Notes under the pieces: model-generated | Database searches by the model: none | What the model saw: only the letters and a program-made list of their open reading frames with translations | What the model was told of the DNA's origin: nothing | In this document: in pieces, positions 31,624 to 43,539 of the stretch | Layout of the letters: every line of letters begins with the position of its first letter | Position numbering within the stretch: position 1 is the first letter of the stretch | Program-made: the position numbers and the translations under genes | Source of the DNA: Adiantum capillus-veneris | Lineage: Eukaryota; Streptophyta; Polypodiopsida; Polypodiales; Pteridaceae | Direction of reading: 5' to 3' | NCBI GenBank assembly: GCA_014529385.2 | Contig: CM043958.1 | Span: 74,707,169-74,771,168, forward strand | Length of the DNA: 64,000 nt

Positions 31624-31943
31624 ATTTGGGTATGCAAGACCCTAGCTTTAGGTTTTCATTAATGTTTTTTATGTGCTTTTGGATTTTAATAAAAGGACTT
31701 TGGAGCTTGTGTTCACACTTAGCTTCAAATCAGCTTCTTTTGCAAATAAAAGATCAAGAGGCTTCTCTACAAAGGGGATGCTTATTTGGGTATACAAGAC
31801 CCTAGCTTTAGGTTTTCATTAATGTTTTTTATGTGCTTTTGGCTTTTAATAAAAGGACTTTGGAGCTTGTGTTCACACTTAGCTTCAAATCAGCTTCTTT
31901 TGCAAATAAAAAGATCAAGAGGCTTCTCTACAAAGGGGATGCT
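31624..31943. repeat. 160-bp tandem duplication
   Basis: Two nearly identical 160-bp units begin ATTTGGGTAT(G/A)CAAGACCC at 31624 and 31784 and end AAAGGGGATGCTT. Differences are few, so the duplication is recent relative to the element. Confidence 0.88.
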
Positions 31944-32229
31944 TGCTCAAGAATGCTCAAAAGAGCATGAATAGGTGTAATTCTTCCATGGTTTTGATCT
32001 TGTTCATCTCTTCATTCTCTATGCTTGGCTTAAGTGAAATTTTACTTCTAAGCTATGGTTCTTTCATGTTCAAAGGCTAGGCATACTAAAGTTTCAACAC
32101 TTTGCTTTGTGAAAATTAACTCATCAAAAACTTGGGTTTTATGTGTGTTAATCATAGGTAATTGGCCTTGACCATAGATTAATGTAGGTTCATTTCTCAT
32201 TAGTCCTAGACTCTTAGTGATAGTTTTAA

Positions 32230-33541
32230 CACTAGGTTGGTAATGGGACACTTTTATGTCCTGTTAAGTGACTATTTTCCTTGAATTATGTCAAGAGTTT
32301 CAAAATGGATTTTGAGGTGCTATCTGTCTAGAAAATTGTCTCATAAGCTTAAAAAAACTCGACATTTTTTTGGAATATCAATTCCATCTTTAACCTTGTC
32401 CTCGCACAACATTTCACAACCTAAACTGTGTGAAAAAACGGGTCCTGTTTTTGGCTTTTTTCAACTTTTTGCAACTATACCACTCTAGAATTCATGTTTG
32501 TGAGGTCTATAATGCTAGATAACTATCTTTAGTAGTCCTCAACATGTCCTGATGCTTCTAGGGAGAAATAAATGTTAAAGTTGTAAGTTATGACCAAATT
32601 ACAAAAATTGTCAAATCCTGTTTTTTAGCCAATTTTAGCTCTTCTATGATTTTTTTGGTGGCTTCCATGATATCCAAATATTTTCTATGTCGCATATTGT
32701 AACATAAAGCTAATATTCCTTGAGTTTTGGGGCACCTAATACCCTATTTTGCATAGTAGACAACAATGGTTGATTTTTTCAATTGTAGAAGAAAATGAAA
32801 CATTCTAGTATATCAAGTATAGCTTTTTCAATATTGTTAGTTTCTTGTGACAACTACATGCATTTTGTAGGTAGTAACCATATCTAGTCATAAGGATCAA
32901 ATTTGGCTAGATATTGAATAGTTTCTATGGGATTCTACAACTCATAATGTTGAACCCAGTTTTTTCATGTTTGATGTATTTAGCACTTCATCTTTGTCCC
33001 CAAGATTCCCCTTGGTAAGAGATGTATTATTCTTTTGACATGCTCCATGGCTCCTTATGAACCTAAAGTACAATAGGGAACTAAGAAAACATGCATATAT
33101 CATTTGTATTGAGCGTGGCTATAGAAACTTTGATGATAGGTTTGCAGAATGGCAAAAATTCAACTTTTTTGTACCTATTTCTTTTGGCAAAACAAAAAAT
33201 AGTGAGTGAGAAGCAATCATATGTTTTGATCACCAACCCATTGAAGTTAACTAGGGAATTTATCTCAAGTCCTACAAAAATCCCTAATCTTATTTTTATG
33301 TAACAAAACGTAAGAAATGACTATTTTGATGAAAATGTACTGGTCCATCAACTTTGGAGGCTTGGTGTGACCAAAAGATGAGAAATTTTACAAGTTTCTT
33401 ATTTTTTCCATGTGTAGTAGGCCTTGAACTATAACCTCATGAAAGGATTTTACAAAATGAGTGGATCTACTATGGTTTTGGAGGTTTTTTTCAAAACCCT
33501 GAAAGGACTCTTTTATGTCCTGTTAGGTTACCAACCTAGTG
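32230..33541. mobile_element. 1312-bp inverted-repeat element flanked by TTAA (piggyBac-like?)
   Basis: The left end is CACTAGGTTGGTAATGGG and the reverse complement of the right end is CACTAGGTTGGTAACCTA, so the TIR is at least 14 bp. TTAA stands directly outside both ends (32226-32229, 33542-33545). Just inside both ends the sequence TTTTATGTCCTGTTA occurs in direct orientation (32251 and 33511). The interior is AT-rich with no transposase. TTAA duplication is diagnostic of piggyBac-type elements. A CACTA element would need a 3-bp duplication, and TAA on the left does not match TTA on the right. Confidence 0.65.
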
Positions 33542-33545
33542 TTAA

Positions 33546-34447
33546 TACTCCATTATTTTTTTACATGACCTAGGGCTATGATTAGGCTTTAGTCTCGGTT
33601 TTAGTCTCTTTAATCGAATTTCCATACGCATCTCATGTTGGAAGCAATAAAGTGCTAAAAAAATGAAACAATGAAGCAAAAAAGTGTCAAGAAAAAGTAG
33701 CAAAAATTCTACTAGACACATGAAAAGCAATTTCTATGTTATGTTGTGTCTATGTGAGGCCTAGCGCCTTATTAGCACTTGGTAGGCGAGGGGAATCACC
33801 TTGGCTCGCTTGGTCAAGGCCCTAAACTGATACCTTGGGCTGATAGGGGTTAGCCGTAGCCTTGGTAGGCTAGTAGGATTTTGGAACACCTTGTTGAGGG
33901 TTCAAGGAGCCGAGAGTCGCACCTAGACTTGCCTTGGGGTGGTAGCCTTGTGATTGTGGTTTACATTTTTCAATGAATGACAAAAACAAAACTTCCATGA
34001 GATTCAAAAATCTTTGACAATGTACTAATAGATTTTGAGCTTTTTTATAGCCCATAGACATGATAGACTTGGATGATTTATTAAAATTGTTCACATAGTT
34101 TTTAGGATAGTAGGTTTATGAACTTGCATTAGCTTAGGGTCATAATTGATTGCTTGTGTTTCATGCATAAAACTGAAATTTCAAGTGGTTTAATCTTCAC
34201 AATAGTTATGAGTGTTTTTTTTGCTTTATGTTGTCTAGCTTTTTACCATGATTGACCCATCCTTTAGAAGCAAAAAATCACTTTGCATGATTGTTCATTT
34301 GTGCTTTATGTTTTATTCATTATTGGTGGCCTTTGATGCTCATTACTTGTTCTTATGTTTTGCAGCTCAACATTTCTTCCATGGACTTGTCTTCTACCAT
34401 GTCACCGTGTTTTGCTTCATAGGCACACAAGGACGTGCACCAAATTA
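33546..34447. other. Rest of the LARD-like internal region, no gene seen
   Basis: AT-rich, only short frames without family motifs. It ends in the polypurine tract at 34448. Confidence 0.6.
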
Positions 34448-34459
34448 GGAAGGGGGAAA

Positions 34460-35269
34460 TGTTAGCAGTGGCTAACATAGGCTACACCGATTATGCACCA
34501 AGCTGTGGATGTGCTATAATGCACAATATTTCCTTTTCATTTGTATAGGGCCTTGGGCTCATTTAGGAGTTCCAAAGTTGTATAAGTCTAGGCTAGACAA
34601 CTCAAATTTATCCCATAGTTGAAGGGTTTGAGGCCCAAAGCTATAAAAGAGCCCTATGCTTAATAAGAAGTCATTCTTGGGTGAGTTCTTCTCTTTGTAG
34701 AGTGGATGGTCATGAGGCTCATGGGCTTTCCATGCCCATGTAGCTCTTGATTTCTAATAATCAATTACAATTTCTTTCTTATTAAACTTCTTTGTTTGAT
34801 TATGTGGAGTGAGATTGTATTAGTGTGATTGTAGATCTCCTAATCCCTTTTTTGAGTTAATCCATTCTATCCACACCATTGACCATGGTGTGTGAGGGCT
34901 ATGCTTTCCTTCTCTTCATCTCTCTCTATAAGGTGTGCGGTGAGTGTGTGTGCATATGTAGTCGCATTGAGGGGTTGTGTTGGAATGGACACACTAATGC
35001 ATAGTAGGTATGTTAATTGCATACTTGTGTAGTTGTGTCATTAAGACTTGTGAATAGAGTGATTGATGTGAGAGGTTAATTTCAACCACATGATTGTGTG
35101 TAAGTGATTAGTAAGTAGGAATGTGTGGTTGATTAGAGGAAGTCCGTTCCATGGTTTCTCTCTATGATGAGTAGAAGGATCCCTTGAATCCTCTATGTCT
35201 ATACATCCTAGGCTCGTGCTTCCATGCCCTAGCCATGTTACCAATCCATGATTTGAAAATTTGTGGTTT
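34460..35269 (+). repeat. 3' LTR of the LARD-like element, first part
   Basis: It begins TGTTAGCAGTGGCTAAC after GGAAGGGGGAAA. It matches the 5' LTR to about 35265. The last about 37 bp of the LTR (GGGTTGCGATTAGG ... CTCCCTACA) are displaced to 38745-38781 by a nested element. Confidence 0.92.
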
Positions 35270-38200
35270 TGTAGAAGGGGGAGATAGAAAGAGGTGGTGG
35301 TTAGAGGTGACGCATGAGAGAGAGCGAGAGAGAGAGATATATATGAGACAAGAATAGACTTCAACTTCCTCATTCTATTCACTCACATGATTGATTGATT
35401 TTCCATTTACCCCAAGGCTCCACATTTATAACTTGCTCATGCCTCTTGGCACTTCCCTCAAGGTGACTCTCCATGGATTCCACATACCTTAGTGTAAATC
35501 CTAGGGAGTGGTGCACTTTACGGTTCAACACCTGGCACAGTCCGGTGGTAAAACCTTTTTTCAAAGACAAAAACTTTTGACTCGATACCCACAAATCCCT
35601 TTCTCCAAAATGTCAATGCTCATAGAATACCATGATGCAAAGTGCAGTGTCTGGAGTCTACTCCAAGGTACACATATACACCACAATAGTCCATGAAACA
35701 TCATTCTTTTTCCACCCAAGCATTTAGAAAATGCAAAGCACAGTGCCTCGAACTTAATCCAAGATGCACAAATACATTCCCTAAAGCTATATGTTGCATT
35801 ACAATCACCAAACCGGGAATAGTGTGCCTTCTCACCAACAGTGTAAATACAAGTACACCATTTATTGGCAACATGATAGGGCTGGGAACCCATCAAATAG
35901 AGATACATCCATTTGAACTCATACAAGAGAAACTTGTACAACCATAAAATAATTAGAAAATCTCCACTCCATTGAGTAGATTCCATCTTTGAGCCAATCA
36001 CTTCAAAATAAGCTTCATTGTTTTGTAAACAAAGATCAAAATTCTTCAACAAAAAATCCTTTGCTTTGACAAACACTTCTTCAAAAATATTGTGAGCTTT
36101 GGCTACAATTTGTAAAGCTATGCTTTCAACAAGCACATTGAAATCCAAAAACATAATTAGCTCCATGTTATTTGTGCAAAGAGAAACTCCAGTCCTTGAT
36201 GAAAATTGGACTTCAAGACACCAAACATGATCTGTTTCTAGGCTTACAATGAGAAAAAGCCATAAGATCTTTGCATACCATGCACAAAAATAAGAATTAG
36301 TTTGCTTAAAATCACTTCATCATCACATTTCCTAGCATGGATAAGCATACATGTCCCATCATGCTTTATATAGGCACCAATTGTGTGGATAAATACACAT
36401 ATCCCATCACACAACATTGCCTCAAGAAAACAATCATTTAGCATAGCATCAGTTTGTGAAACAGGTTGCTTCAAACACACCAATCTTTGTTCTTTATGTT
36501 TGAAAATTCCATCAACAAAAACATAATTTTGGTTAGTTTCCATTTCAACATCATGACCAACACAAAAATCTTATCCTAGTGCAAGAGAATTCACAAAAGC
36601 ATTGATTACATCATTTTCTTCGTGAACAAGAAGTGAGAGTTCATCATTGTCATCATGATTTTTCTTCAATGTTTCATCAAAAAGCTCATCAAAGCATTCT
36701 TTTACTTTAGATTTGCATAAATTAATTTCTTGAATCATCTCATGATGTTCAACAAACAAATCTATGTCATCATCATCATCTTTTAAGACTTCAAAATCAT
36801 GCAATTCTCCATCAAAAACCGATGGAATTTGACCCACAATTCTTTGGTTATTGGTGCAAGATGTGAGTATGGAGCTGCTCCGGGACTCTCCTTGGATTTC
36901 TTGGCTCATAGGGTCCTCTCTCTTCACTTTAATATCCATCAGTTGCCCACCAATCCCATGTTCATCATGGTCATCATCAACATCAAATACCCCCTCATCT
37001 GCTACAATATGCCATGCTCTCAAGACTTTTCTAAGAAGTCTTCTCTCCTTAAGGCACTCATGAAAATTTTGAGTGTTCTCTTGCAACTCTTTGATGAGGT
37101 TCAAATGCAGATATGTATTGCGTTCGTTTCCTCCATGCTTGCAAAACCATGTATATGGTTTTTGTGCTACATTGACAAAATCTGTTACCCATGCCTTGGG
37201 TTTATGCAAATTGTTTTGTGAAATGTCATGCTCTAAAATGTAAAACTCATCTAATAACGTCAATGAGCAATGGCGGGCTTTATGGTCCTCATGACCTCAT
37301 TGTAATGATGGTTTATTGCGACATTGCATCCATTTGTGGTTACTGCCGACACAAAAAATGCAAGATTGCTCCGATTTGTTCCTCATGCCCTCATTTTACG
37401 TTTCACAACGTTTTCAAAAAATATGATATGCACATTAAAACCTCTTAAAATTGTGTCCATGACGAGCTTTGCAACAGAAAATCGTACACACAAACTTTAT
37501 TCTTGTATCATTCACAAGCTTCTTGTTAACAGTGTGGGCATCGCCTCTTAAAAGTTGAAAATTTACTCATTTTTGGAATCCGAACTGCTTTGTCAAGCAT
37601 GTACAGCGATTATGCAATCTCATCATGCAGGTTCAATCCCCTCTGAGCACGCAAGTGAGACAGTCCTTGTGCTCACAGGACTAGTTGCACCCTTGCTGTA
37701 TCGTGTATATCTTGCCATGGTCTCAGTACACTCCAGCGCACTGGGTATTGATCCAAGCCACCATTTATCTTCGATCCGTCATCCCGCAACGGAGCAAAAT
37801 TTATTGTTTTGCTGCCTTCATAGATATCAACATGCACAAGATTATATCTAATTAGTGTAGCCTCACACAGGGTGCCTTACCGTGGTAGTTATGCCTTCAT
37901 TACAATGCACCACTATGGGAGTTCAAAACCCGCATTCCACCAAGAACCCTTCCTCAAACTGCTATAATTGCTTCACCATCTCTCCCACAATGTCACGGAT
38001 TGGTTCCCATCTTCATTATTCTTGCACAGAGCAATTCTGCACTTGACAATTTGCAGAGGAGGCCTTGAACTCACCCCACGAGGGACGACAAGCTTCAACT
38101 CACCAACTTGCCAGTTCTCTCACAGGCGACTGTCTTTGTGCAACGCACACGTTGAATGTAGAATTTATATTTTCACTGTGCTCACAGGCTTGAACATAGC

Positions 38201-38744
38201 ATATAGGTAAAATTATTGCAACTTTCACAGACAAGGTATGTTACCATGACGGTTGCCCTCCTGGTTGACTTGGCCACCACATGTGTTCAATTCCCTTTGC
38301 GCGCTTGAGAGTATTCTTTGTTTTGACTACAAAATTCATCAAAAGATGATGCAAGCGGGCAGACTTGAACACACCTATTGTGTCATTCAAACTTCAACCC
38401 CATGACATAACCACCTTGCCAACTCCCTTTCATTGTCTATGATTCGCTCCCATCTTTATAAGGAGACACACAACAGGGATCGTCAAGTGTAGAAGGAGGA
38501 GATAGAAAGAGGTGGCGGTTAGACGTGACGCATGAGAGAGAGCGAGAGAGAGATATACAAGACAAGAATAGACTTCAATCTCCTCATTCCATTCATTCAC
38601 ATGATTGATTGATTCTCCATTTACCACAAGGCTCCACATTTATAACTTGCTCATGCCTCTTGGAAATTCCCTCAAGGTGACTGTTCATGGCTCCCATAGA
38701 CCTTAGTGTAAAGCCTAGGGAGTGGTGCACTTTACGGTTCGATA
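35270..38744 (-). mobile_element. Small LTR element nested in the 3' LTR, 3475 bp
   Basis: Direct repeats of 261 bp (35270-35530) and 257 bp (38488-38744) are highly similar. On the minus strand the LTR begins TGTTGAACCGTAAAG and ends CCTTCTACA. The flanks GGTTT and GGGTT are close to, but not exactly, a 5-bp duplication. The interior has an acidic minus-strand ORF but no RT, integrase or protease, so it is non-autonomous. The orientation is tentative: neither a classical primer site nor a polypurine tract is evident. Confidence 0.8.
35561..37263 (-). pseudogene. Acidic ORF inside the small LTR element, unrecognised
   Basis: Read from 37263, a frame of about 230 codons runs to TAA at 36571. 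It has KPKAWVTDFVNVAQKPYTWF at the start and acidic runs (DVDDDHDEH; VLKDDDDDIDLFVEHHEM). After the stop the same frame continues to 36244 (NQNYVFVDGIFKHKEQRL), then shifts into 36166-35561, which is poorer in coding character. The charge pattern suggests a gag-like or host-derived protein, but no family is recognised and no zinc knuckle is present. The fragment at 35561-35760 overlaps a locally repeated sequence (GCAAAGC/TGCAGTGTC(T)GGAGT). Confidence 0.4.
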
Positions 38745-38786
38745 GGGTTGCGATTAGGTCGTTCTACAATGCCTCCCTACAACAGG

Positions 38787-38980
38787 TGTTAATAAAATGG
38801 CTAGATAGACCTGAAGAAGGTTCTACATGGGAGAATGTCTCTGCACTTAAGAAACATTTTCCTACATTCGTTTTCAAGGATGAAAATGATTCTCCAAGGG
38901 GGGGTAATGTAAGGACATGGGTCCTACGGGCAAGGCCACTGGCACGGCCGGACAGTGTGTACGTTAGGGGGAGGCTATAA
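38787..38980 (+). pseudogene. pol: Chromodomain end of the chromovirus pol
   Basis: Beyond the ACAGG duplication the frame reads VLIKWLDRPEEGSTWENV, then LKKHFPTFVFKDE. Together with HHVR-stop-Q before the insertion (27500-27516) it makes a chromodomain C-terminal half (QVLIKWxxxPEEExTWE, FPxFxLxDE). A polypurine tract AAGGGGGGG at 38896-38904 lies within the final codons, and the LTR starts with TGTAAGGACATGG at 38908. The domain is known to target chromoviruses to particular chromatin. Confidence 0.85.
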
Positions 38981-40060
38981 GATAGCACGATTGGGTGGAG
39001 ACTAGCACACACATTACCATCACCTTTCATTCCTACATACCTTCTTTCCAACTATTTGAAAAGTAAAAGTTGAAGGTAAATCTATCTCCTCATTCTATAA
39101 GCACTGTCTCACTTAATATAATGAGCACTTGGTTCTTATCTTCAATGCTGCCAAGTGTTCATTGTGCATCCATACATCAATGTCCTGAATGGGGTTCTCC
39201 TTGAAATCCTCCATCTTTTGACATTAAGGAACCAGGTTCCTCCCCCCCCCAATGGCGTGCTGGTGACATACAACGATGACATGGTGGCCACTTAGGCACC
39301 CGTGCATACGCCCATGAGGCACTCTTTTGTTTGAGGTTAAAGGGGTACCCCCCCCAATAGCGACATCGCTATTGCTCATGGAGGGGAGGGGTCCTGCAAG
39401 AGATAGAGAGAGAGAGAGAAAGCATGAGCCCGGGACCATGTCAAGGGGAGGGTCGAACAGCCAATGGACATCTAGTAAGAGAGAGAGAGTTAGAAAGCTT
39501 CAAGGAGTTGGCCAAGAGGCCTATCCCGCCCATGGGAGATAAGAAGGAGTTTAAACGCCTAAAAGGGTAAGTGGAAGGAGCAAGGGACAACGGTCAAGTC
39601 GGGTGGAAAAATTAAGCAGACAAAGAGAAAAGATATGTGTAGCATGCAGATACCAAAATACCAAGTGTGCCAAATGGTGGCCATGCAAGAAAACTTCTAA
39701 AGGAAGCTCCAGTTAATTGTACGAGCTAGATATCTCCTTGTTTTTTTCCTATTTAGCCTTAGCCAAGCATTATAAAAGAGGATAGACGTTCATTTTTTGG
39801 GCTCTTTTGACCACGAGGCTTTTTTTCCAGCGAGAGTGATTGGAGTTTTTCAAGCCTGTGTATTGCAAGCTTGCCATTGTAGCTGCATACTTAACTGTAC
39901 TATCTCCCTCTGCAATAATATCAAACATTTGCCCCTACTTCTTGTGTTGCTTCTCCCCATCCCCCTTCTTTTCTCTTGCTCTTTGTGTACTTGTTGGTGC
40001 TTGCAGAGGGTTTTCCTGCAGCTTGAAGGGTGCCACTAAGAGGGCAAAATTGGGTGTCTT
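38908..40060 (+). repeat. 3' LTR of the chromovirus (right end uncertain)
   Basis: It starts TGTAAGGACATGGGTCC after the polypurine tract. A TATA box ATTATAAAAGAGG lies at 39770. The right border is uncertain because no second copy is in the window. Two C-tracts (39241-39250, 39350-39355) and GA tracts (39404-39420, 39480-39490) occur inside. ORFs here are low complexity. Confidence 0.5.
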
Positions 40061-40164
40061 GTGAGCCGGAAAGGGTGAGTTGAGCAGTGTGGGTGCGTTT
40101 GTGTTGTAAGGTGTTTTTTTTCCAAGGTGTGAAACGGTTGTTCGGTATGCTAAAGTGGAGTTGT

Positions 40165-41198
40165 TAGTGGAAATTAGCCAATTTGAAGGTGTTATTAGAG
40201 AGGTTAGGGGTGGTGTGGAATCCCTGGGCTATAGCAAGGAAGACACTTTGTGTGCTGGGTGTGTTCCCTATTCCCCCTCTCCAACGGTTGCAGTCATGTG
40301 CATACCTTGTCGGGCGAGAGACGCCCTAGACGTGGAGCTATGGCATGCTTTTTGACCTAAATATATGATTATTTTGTTTTATAAGTGTACAAATGTCAAG
40401 TGTTTCAAAGTGACACGCTCGTTTTGTATAGAGAGTTCAATGCAGACAATCTCGGCCAAAAATAGCAGGTTTAATGTGCGGGCGTAAAAGACGTGTCCAA
40501 AGTGCTTACCAAGTAGTAAAATGAGTTTAAACATGAAATTTGAGCCCAATGGGATTTTCCCACAAATTTAGGAATTTTTCCCAGCTGTTTGGGCCTTTTA
40601 AGGACAAAAAGGGACATTTTTTGGGCAAAAAATAGCCTTAAAATGGTTTAAAAAAAGGCTAAAATTGGCTCAAAATAGCTCAAAGTTCCACATCAATGAT
40701 GGTTCCGTCATTGTCTAAGATGTGTGAGAAATTTTAGATCCAAGAATGAGCTCGTTGAGACACATGAGCAACGAGATACAGCCATTCCTTTACAGGGTGC
40801 TAGTGTAGTCACGTGCTGCTGCCACTACATGGTTGAGGCTGTGAGGCCTCCAATTAGGTTTTCCCCTCCTAAAATAACTCCTTGGGATTAGCCAATGAAG
40901 TACTAAATCTTCCATGAAATGCTCACGACAAAAAATTGAAGCATAAATTTAGGGTTTTTAACATGTCGAATGAGCACTGCATCCGTGCAATTGGGAGCGA
41001 GGCTACACCTAGTCTTCACACACACAAGAATTTTGAGTTGATCTTGGTTCATTTTCAAAGTGGAGCTTTCATGCTGGAGTTTTGTTCTTTTTTAGTGTGT
41101 TTTTGGCTTCAAATCATCTATGCCTTGCTTGAATTTTCTACAAATCCTCACAGTCACAGGCCCGGCGCTTTCCCAGTCGCACTGCGCACTTCTTGACA
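40165..41198 (+). repeat. 5' LTR of gypsy element D (left end unclear)
   Basis: From about 40285 to 41198 it matches the 3' LTR at 46650-47551, for example AAATGTCAAGTGTTTCAAAG, CTCGTTTTGTATAGAGAG and ACTTCTTGACA at the end. The first about 120 bp expected from the other copy are not recognisable, so the left end is eroded or replaced. Confidence 0.8.
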
Positions 41199-41304
41199 CA
41201 TTTTTGGTGAAGCATTCCATAGCTCCACGTCTAGGGCGTCTCTCGCAAAGTAGGCTAGGGTGAGCCTTCAGTGAGGGTCCATTCTAGATTATATTTTCAA
41301 GGGA

Positions 41305-42065
41305 ATGCAAGAGCTCAAATTAAAGCTTACAAGGCTAGAAGAAAAGGGGCAACCATCACGACAGTCTACAAGGCAAAGACCTCAAAATAGAAAAGGCTTT
41401 GTCAATAGATGCATATGGTATGATAGTATTGAACATGGAAGGAGGGATTGTGAAAGTTTTAAATACGCTTTGACAAAGGAGATTGTTTTCTTTAAAGATG
41501 GAAAAATTCACTTAACTGAAACAGGTAAGCTCTTGGGGACGAACTTTGAAAAAGGCAGGATGAAGAAGCTAGTTAAGGACATGGCTACTAGCCATGCCAT
41601 CTCAATGGTTGAGGCAGCTGCCTATGGGTGGAAAGTGGATCATATTAAGAAAAAGGGATCAATCAAGGTTGGAGAAGAGGAATCTAATGGTATTGGAGAG
41701 GTATGGCTATGCGCTATAGAATCTGCTATGAAGGGTAAAATGACTACATAGGTTTTACATGAAGCTGGAGACTGCATTCGGCTAGAAACAAGTTGGAACA
41801 ACCCTATAGATTCTTTGTTAGTGCATGTGTACCATGTCAAATTTCAAGAGAATGAGGCCATTGTTGAAGAGAAACATAGGCGTGAGAATGGGGATGAAGG
41901 GCCTTCAAAGCAGGCCACGAGGAGTGGAGGTAGAAATGACAAAGTGCCTCCTAGATCACCTTCCCCAAAATAGATGCCTGTCCCCGAAGTGCCTATGCAA
42001 GAAGCCTCTAAAGAAAAGAAGAAGGATGCAACAAAATCCAAAGCAAAGGATCCTGCCTAAAAACT
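41305..42065 (+). pseudogene. gag: Gypsy element D gag C-terminal part with zinc knuckle
   Basis: The start is a charged helix (MQELKLKLTRLEEKGQ), then CIWYDSIEHGRRDC, a CCHC knuckle (CX2CX4HX4C) whose second Cys is Tyr here, followed by FKYALTKEIVFFKDGKIHL. After a stop at 41749 a Lys/Pro/Ser-rich region follows. The first part of gag is missing. It lies directly after the 5' LTR. Confidence 0.65.
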
Positions 42066-42131
42066 CTAATATGATACAAAGGTAGCAATAGATCTCAAAA
42101 AGGTTTTGGAAGAGAGGATCTAAACAGTAAG

Positions 42132-42890
42132 GTGGAATTTACCTTGGGTGAGGTCCTTGGTATAGCAAAGCAGGAAGTCCACGAAGAAATAATTGATATC
42201 ATAAAGAGGAAGCGGCAGTCTCTTACTGAATTTATCCATGTACAGGGTGAAGAAGAGACTTTAAATGCACAGGGTGTACAGGTCTATGGAAACCAAGTTG
42301 AAAAAACTGTTGTTGGATGCTACAAGTCTAGGGGAGGAGTAAAACAGGTTTGCTTTTTGGATGATGAAGATGAAGTGGAGACCACTCACAAGAGCTACTA
42401 CTTGAAGAGTCACTGGGCAAGAGCAACTACTGAGACTGTGGTAAAAGTGGGAGACTTAGAAGAGCCATACATTGTGCTGATAGATCATGGGTCAAAAATT
42501 AACCTCATGTCAAAGAGTCTTTATCGAAAAGTAAAATGGCCAATGGATGTAAATCATGGATGGATGATTCGTGCAGCAAACAACTCATCTGGGGAGCTAT
42601 ATGGAGCTTGTCCAAATGTAAAGGTGACTATAGAAGATGTGAAAGATGACCATAATTTCTTTGTGCAAGAGATGTCTACATACCCTCTTATCCTTGGGCA
42701 TCCATATATACATCACTACTACTCGCATGAAAACCAAGGTGATGGATGATGGGCCCGCTTATGCAAGAATAAGGAGTAGGGATGGAAAGCATGCAGTACA
42801 GTTCCTTACTATTTGTGTGGACCATGAAAGGAACCGTGAAAGTCTTGGAGAGAAACCCTTGCCAAAGACAAACAAATAATTCAAGGACTA
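42132..42890 (+). pseudogene. Gypsy element D aspartic protease
   Basis: A long open frame (205 codons) contains VKVGDLEEPYIVLIDHGSKI, then NLMSKSLYRK and, 60 residues later, YPLILGHPYI. This is a retropepsin with active site D-H-G in place of D-T/S-G, and Psi-loop LILGxPYI. The frame shifts after 42740 into a MDDGPAYARIRSRDG block. The D-H-G triad would probably not support catalysis, consistent with decay. Confidence 0.75.
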
Positions 42891-43539
42891 TAGGGATATG
42901 AGGGGTTTTGGCCATGTACCATTGTAGAGTGGGATTGCAGTGGTACAAGAAGAGGAAAGTTCTCGCATGATGTATATGCAAAGGAGACATTTTCTACAGG
43001 TTTTGTAGGACTAACAGACTATGGATCTATTGCTTTTACAAAGTGTGAGGCCTCAAAGTGGGGTGAACAACAACACGTAAATAGTGTACAAAGAGGTTTG
43101 AAGATGAATGGTTTTCTAGAAGATGATGAATGGATTACAAGTGTGTTTGATGAGTGTTCGTTTGTGGATACTATGCAAGACTTGGAGTCTTTAGTGGATT
43201 GCAATTTGCGTATGGAAAGTGAGGTTGTGAAATTTTTCTCAATAGAAATGTACAAAGGCATTGAGTATTTCAAAAATGCTCAAGGTGTTGATGTACGAGT
43301 GGAGACTAAGTATAAGTCCGTGGAAAAGAAAGTCAAACCAGTGGCATTACCTGTACCAAAAGATTGCACAAATAAGATGGAACAAGCTGCTTCACAACCT
43401 AGCCTTTGTGACCCAAGCAAGCTGGAAACAAGTTCACACAAGATTCTTTGAAGGAACTAAAGGTTGATTGTGAGGACAGTTTGACAAAAGCTGAAAAGAT
43501 ATTATTTGAAGACGTGCTTGCCAAACACAAAAAATCTTT

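Larger units (their letters stand above)
27517..38781 (+). mobile_element. Large non-coding LTR retrotransposon (LARD-like), TSD ACAGG
   Basis: Two direct LTRs (27517-28362 and 34460-38781, the latter interrupted) border an internal region without gag or pol. ACAGG at 27512-27516 and 38782-38786 is a perfect 5-bp target duplication. A primer-binding site follows the 5' LTR and a polypurine tract (GGAAGGGGGAAA, 34448-34459) precedes the 3' LTR. The internal 6.1 kb contains only short AT-rich frames, microsatellites and a TTAA-flanked insertion. Such elements need enzymes from a related autonomous element. It inserted into the chromodomain codons of the chromovirus. Confidence 0.9.

Noticed and set aside
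33091-33303. ORF inside the TTAA-flanked element as a possible transposase
   Set aside because: Only about 70 codons, AT-driven composition and no catalytic motif.
32230-33541. Second CACTA element, because the TIR begins CACTAG
   Set aside because: A 3-bp duplication is absent (TAA against TTA) and there are no subterminal repeat clusters; TTAA on both sides fits better.
35561-35760. C-terminal part of the acidic ORF as a separate gene
   Set aside because: The sequence is locally repetitive and frames change; poor coding character.
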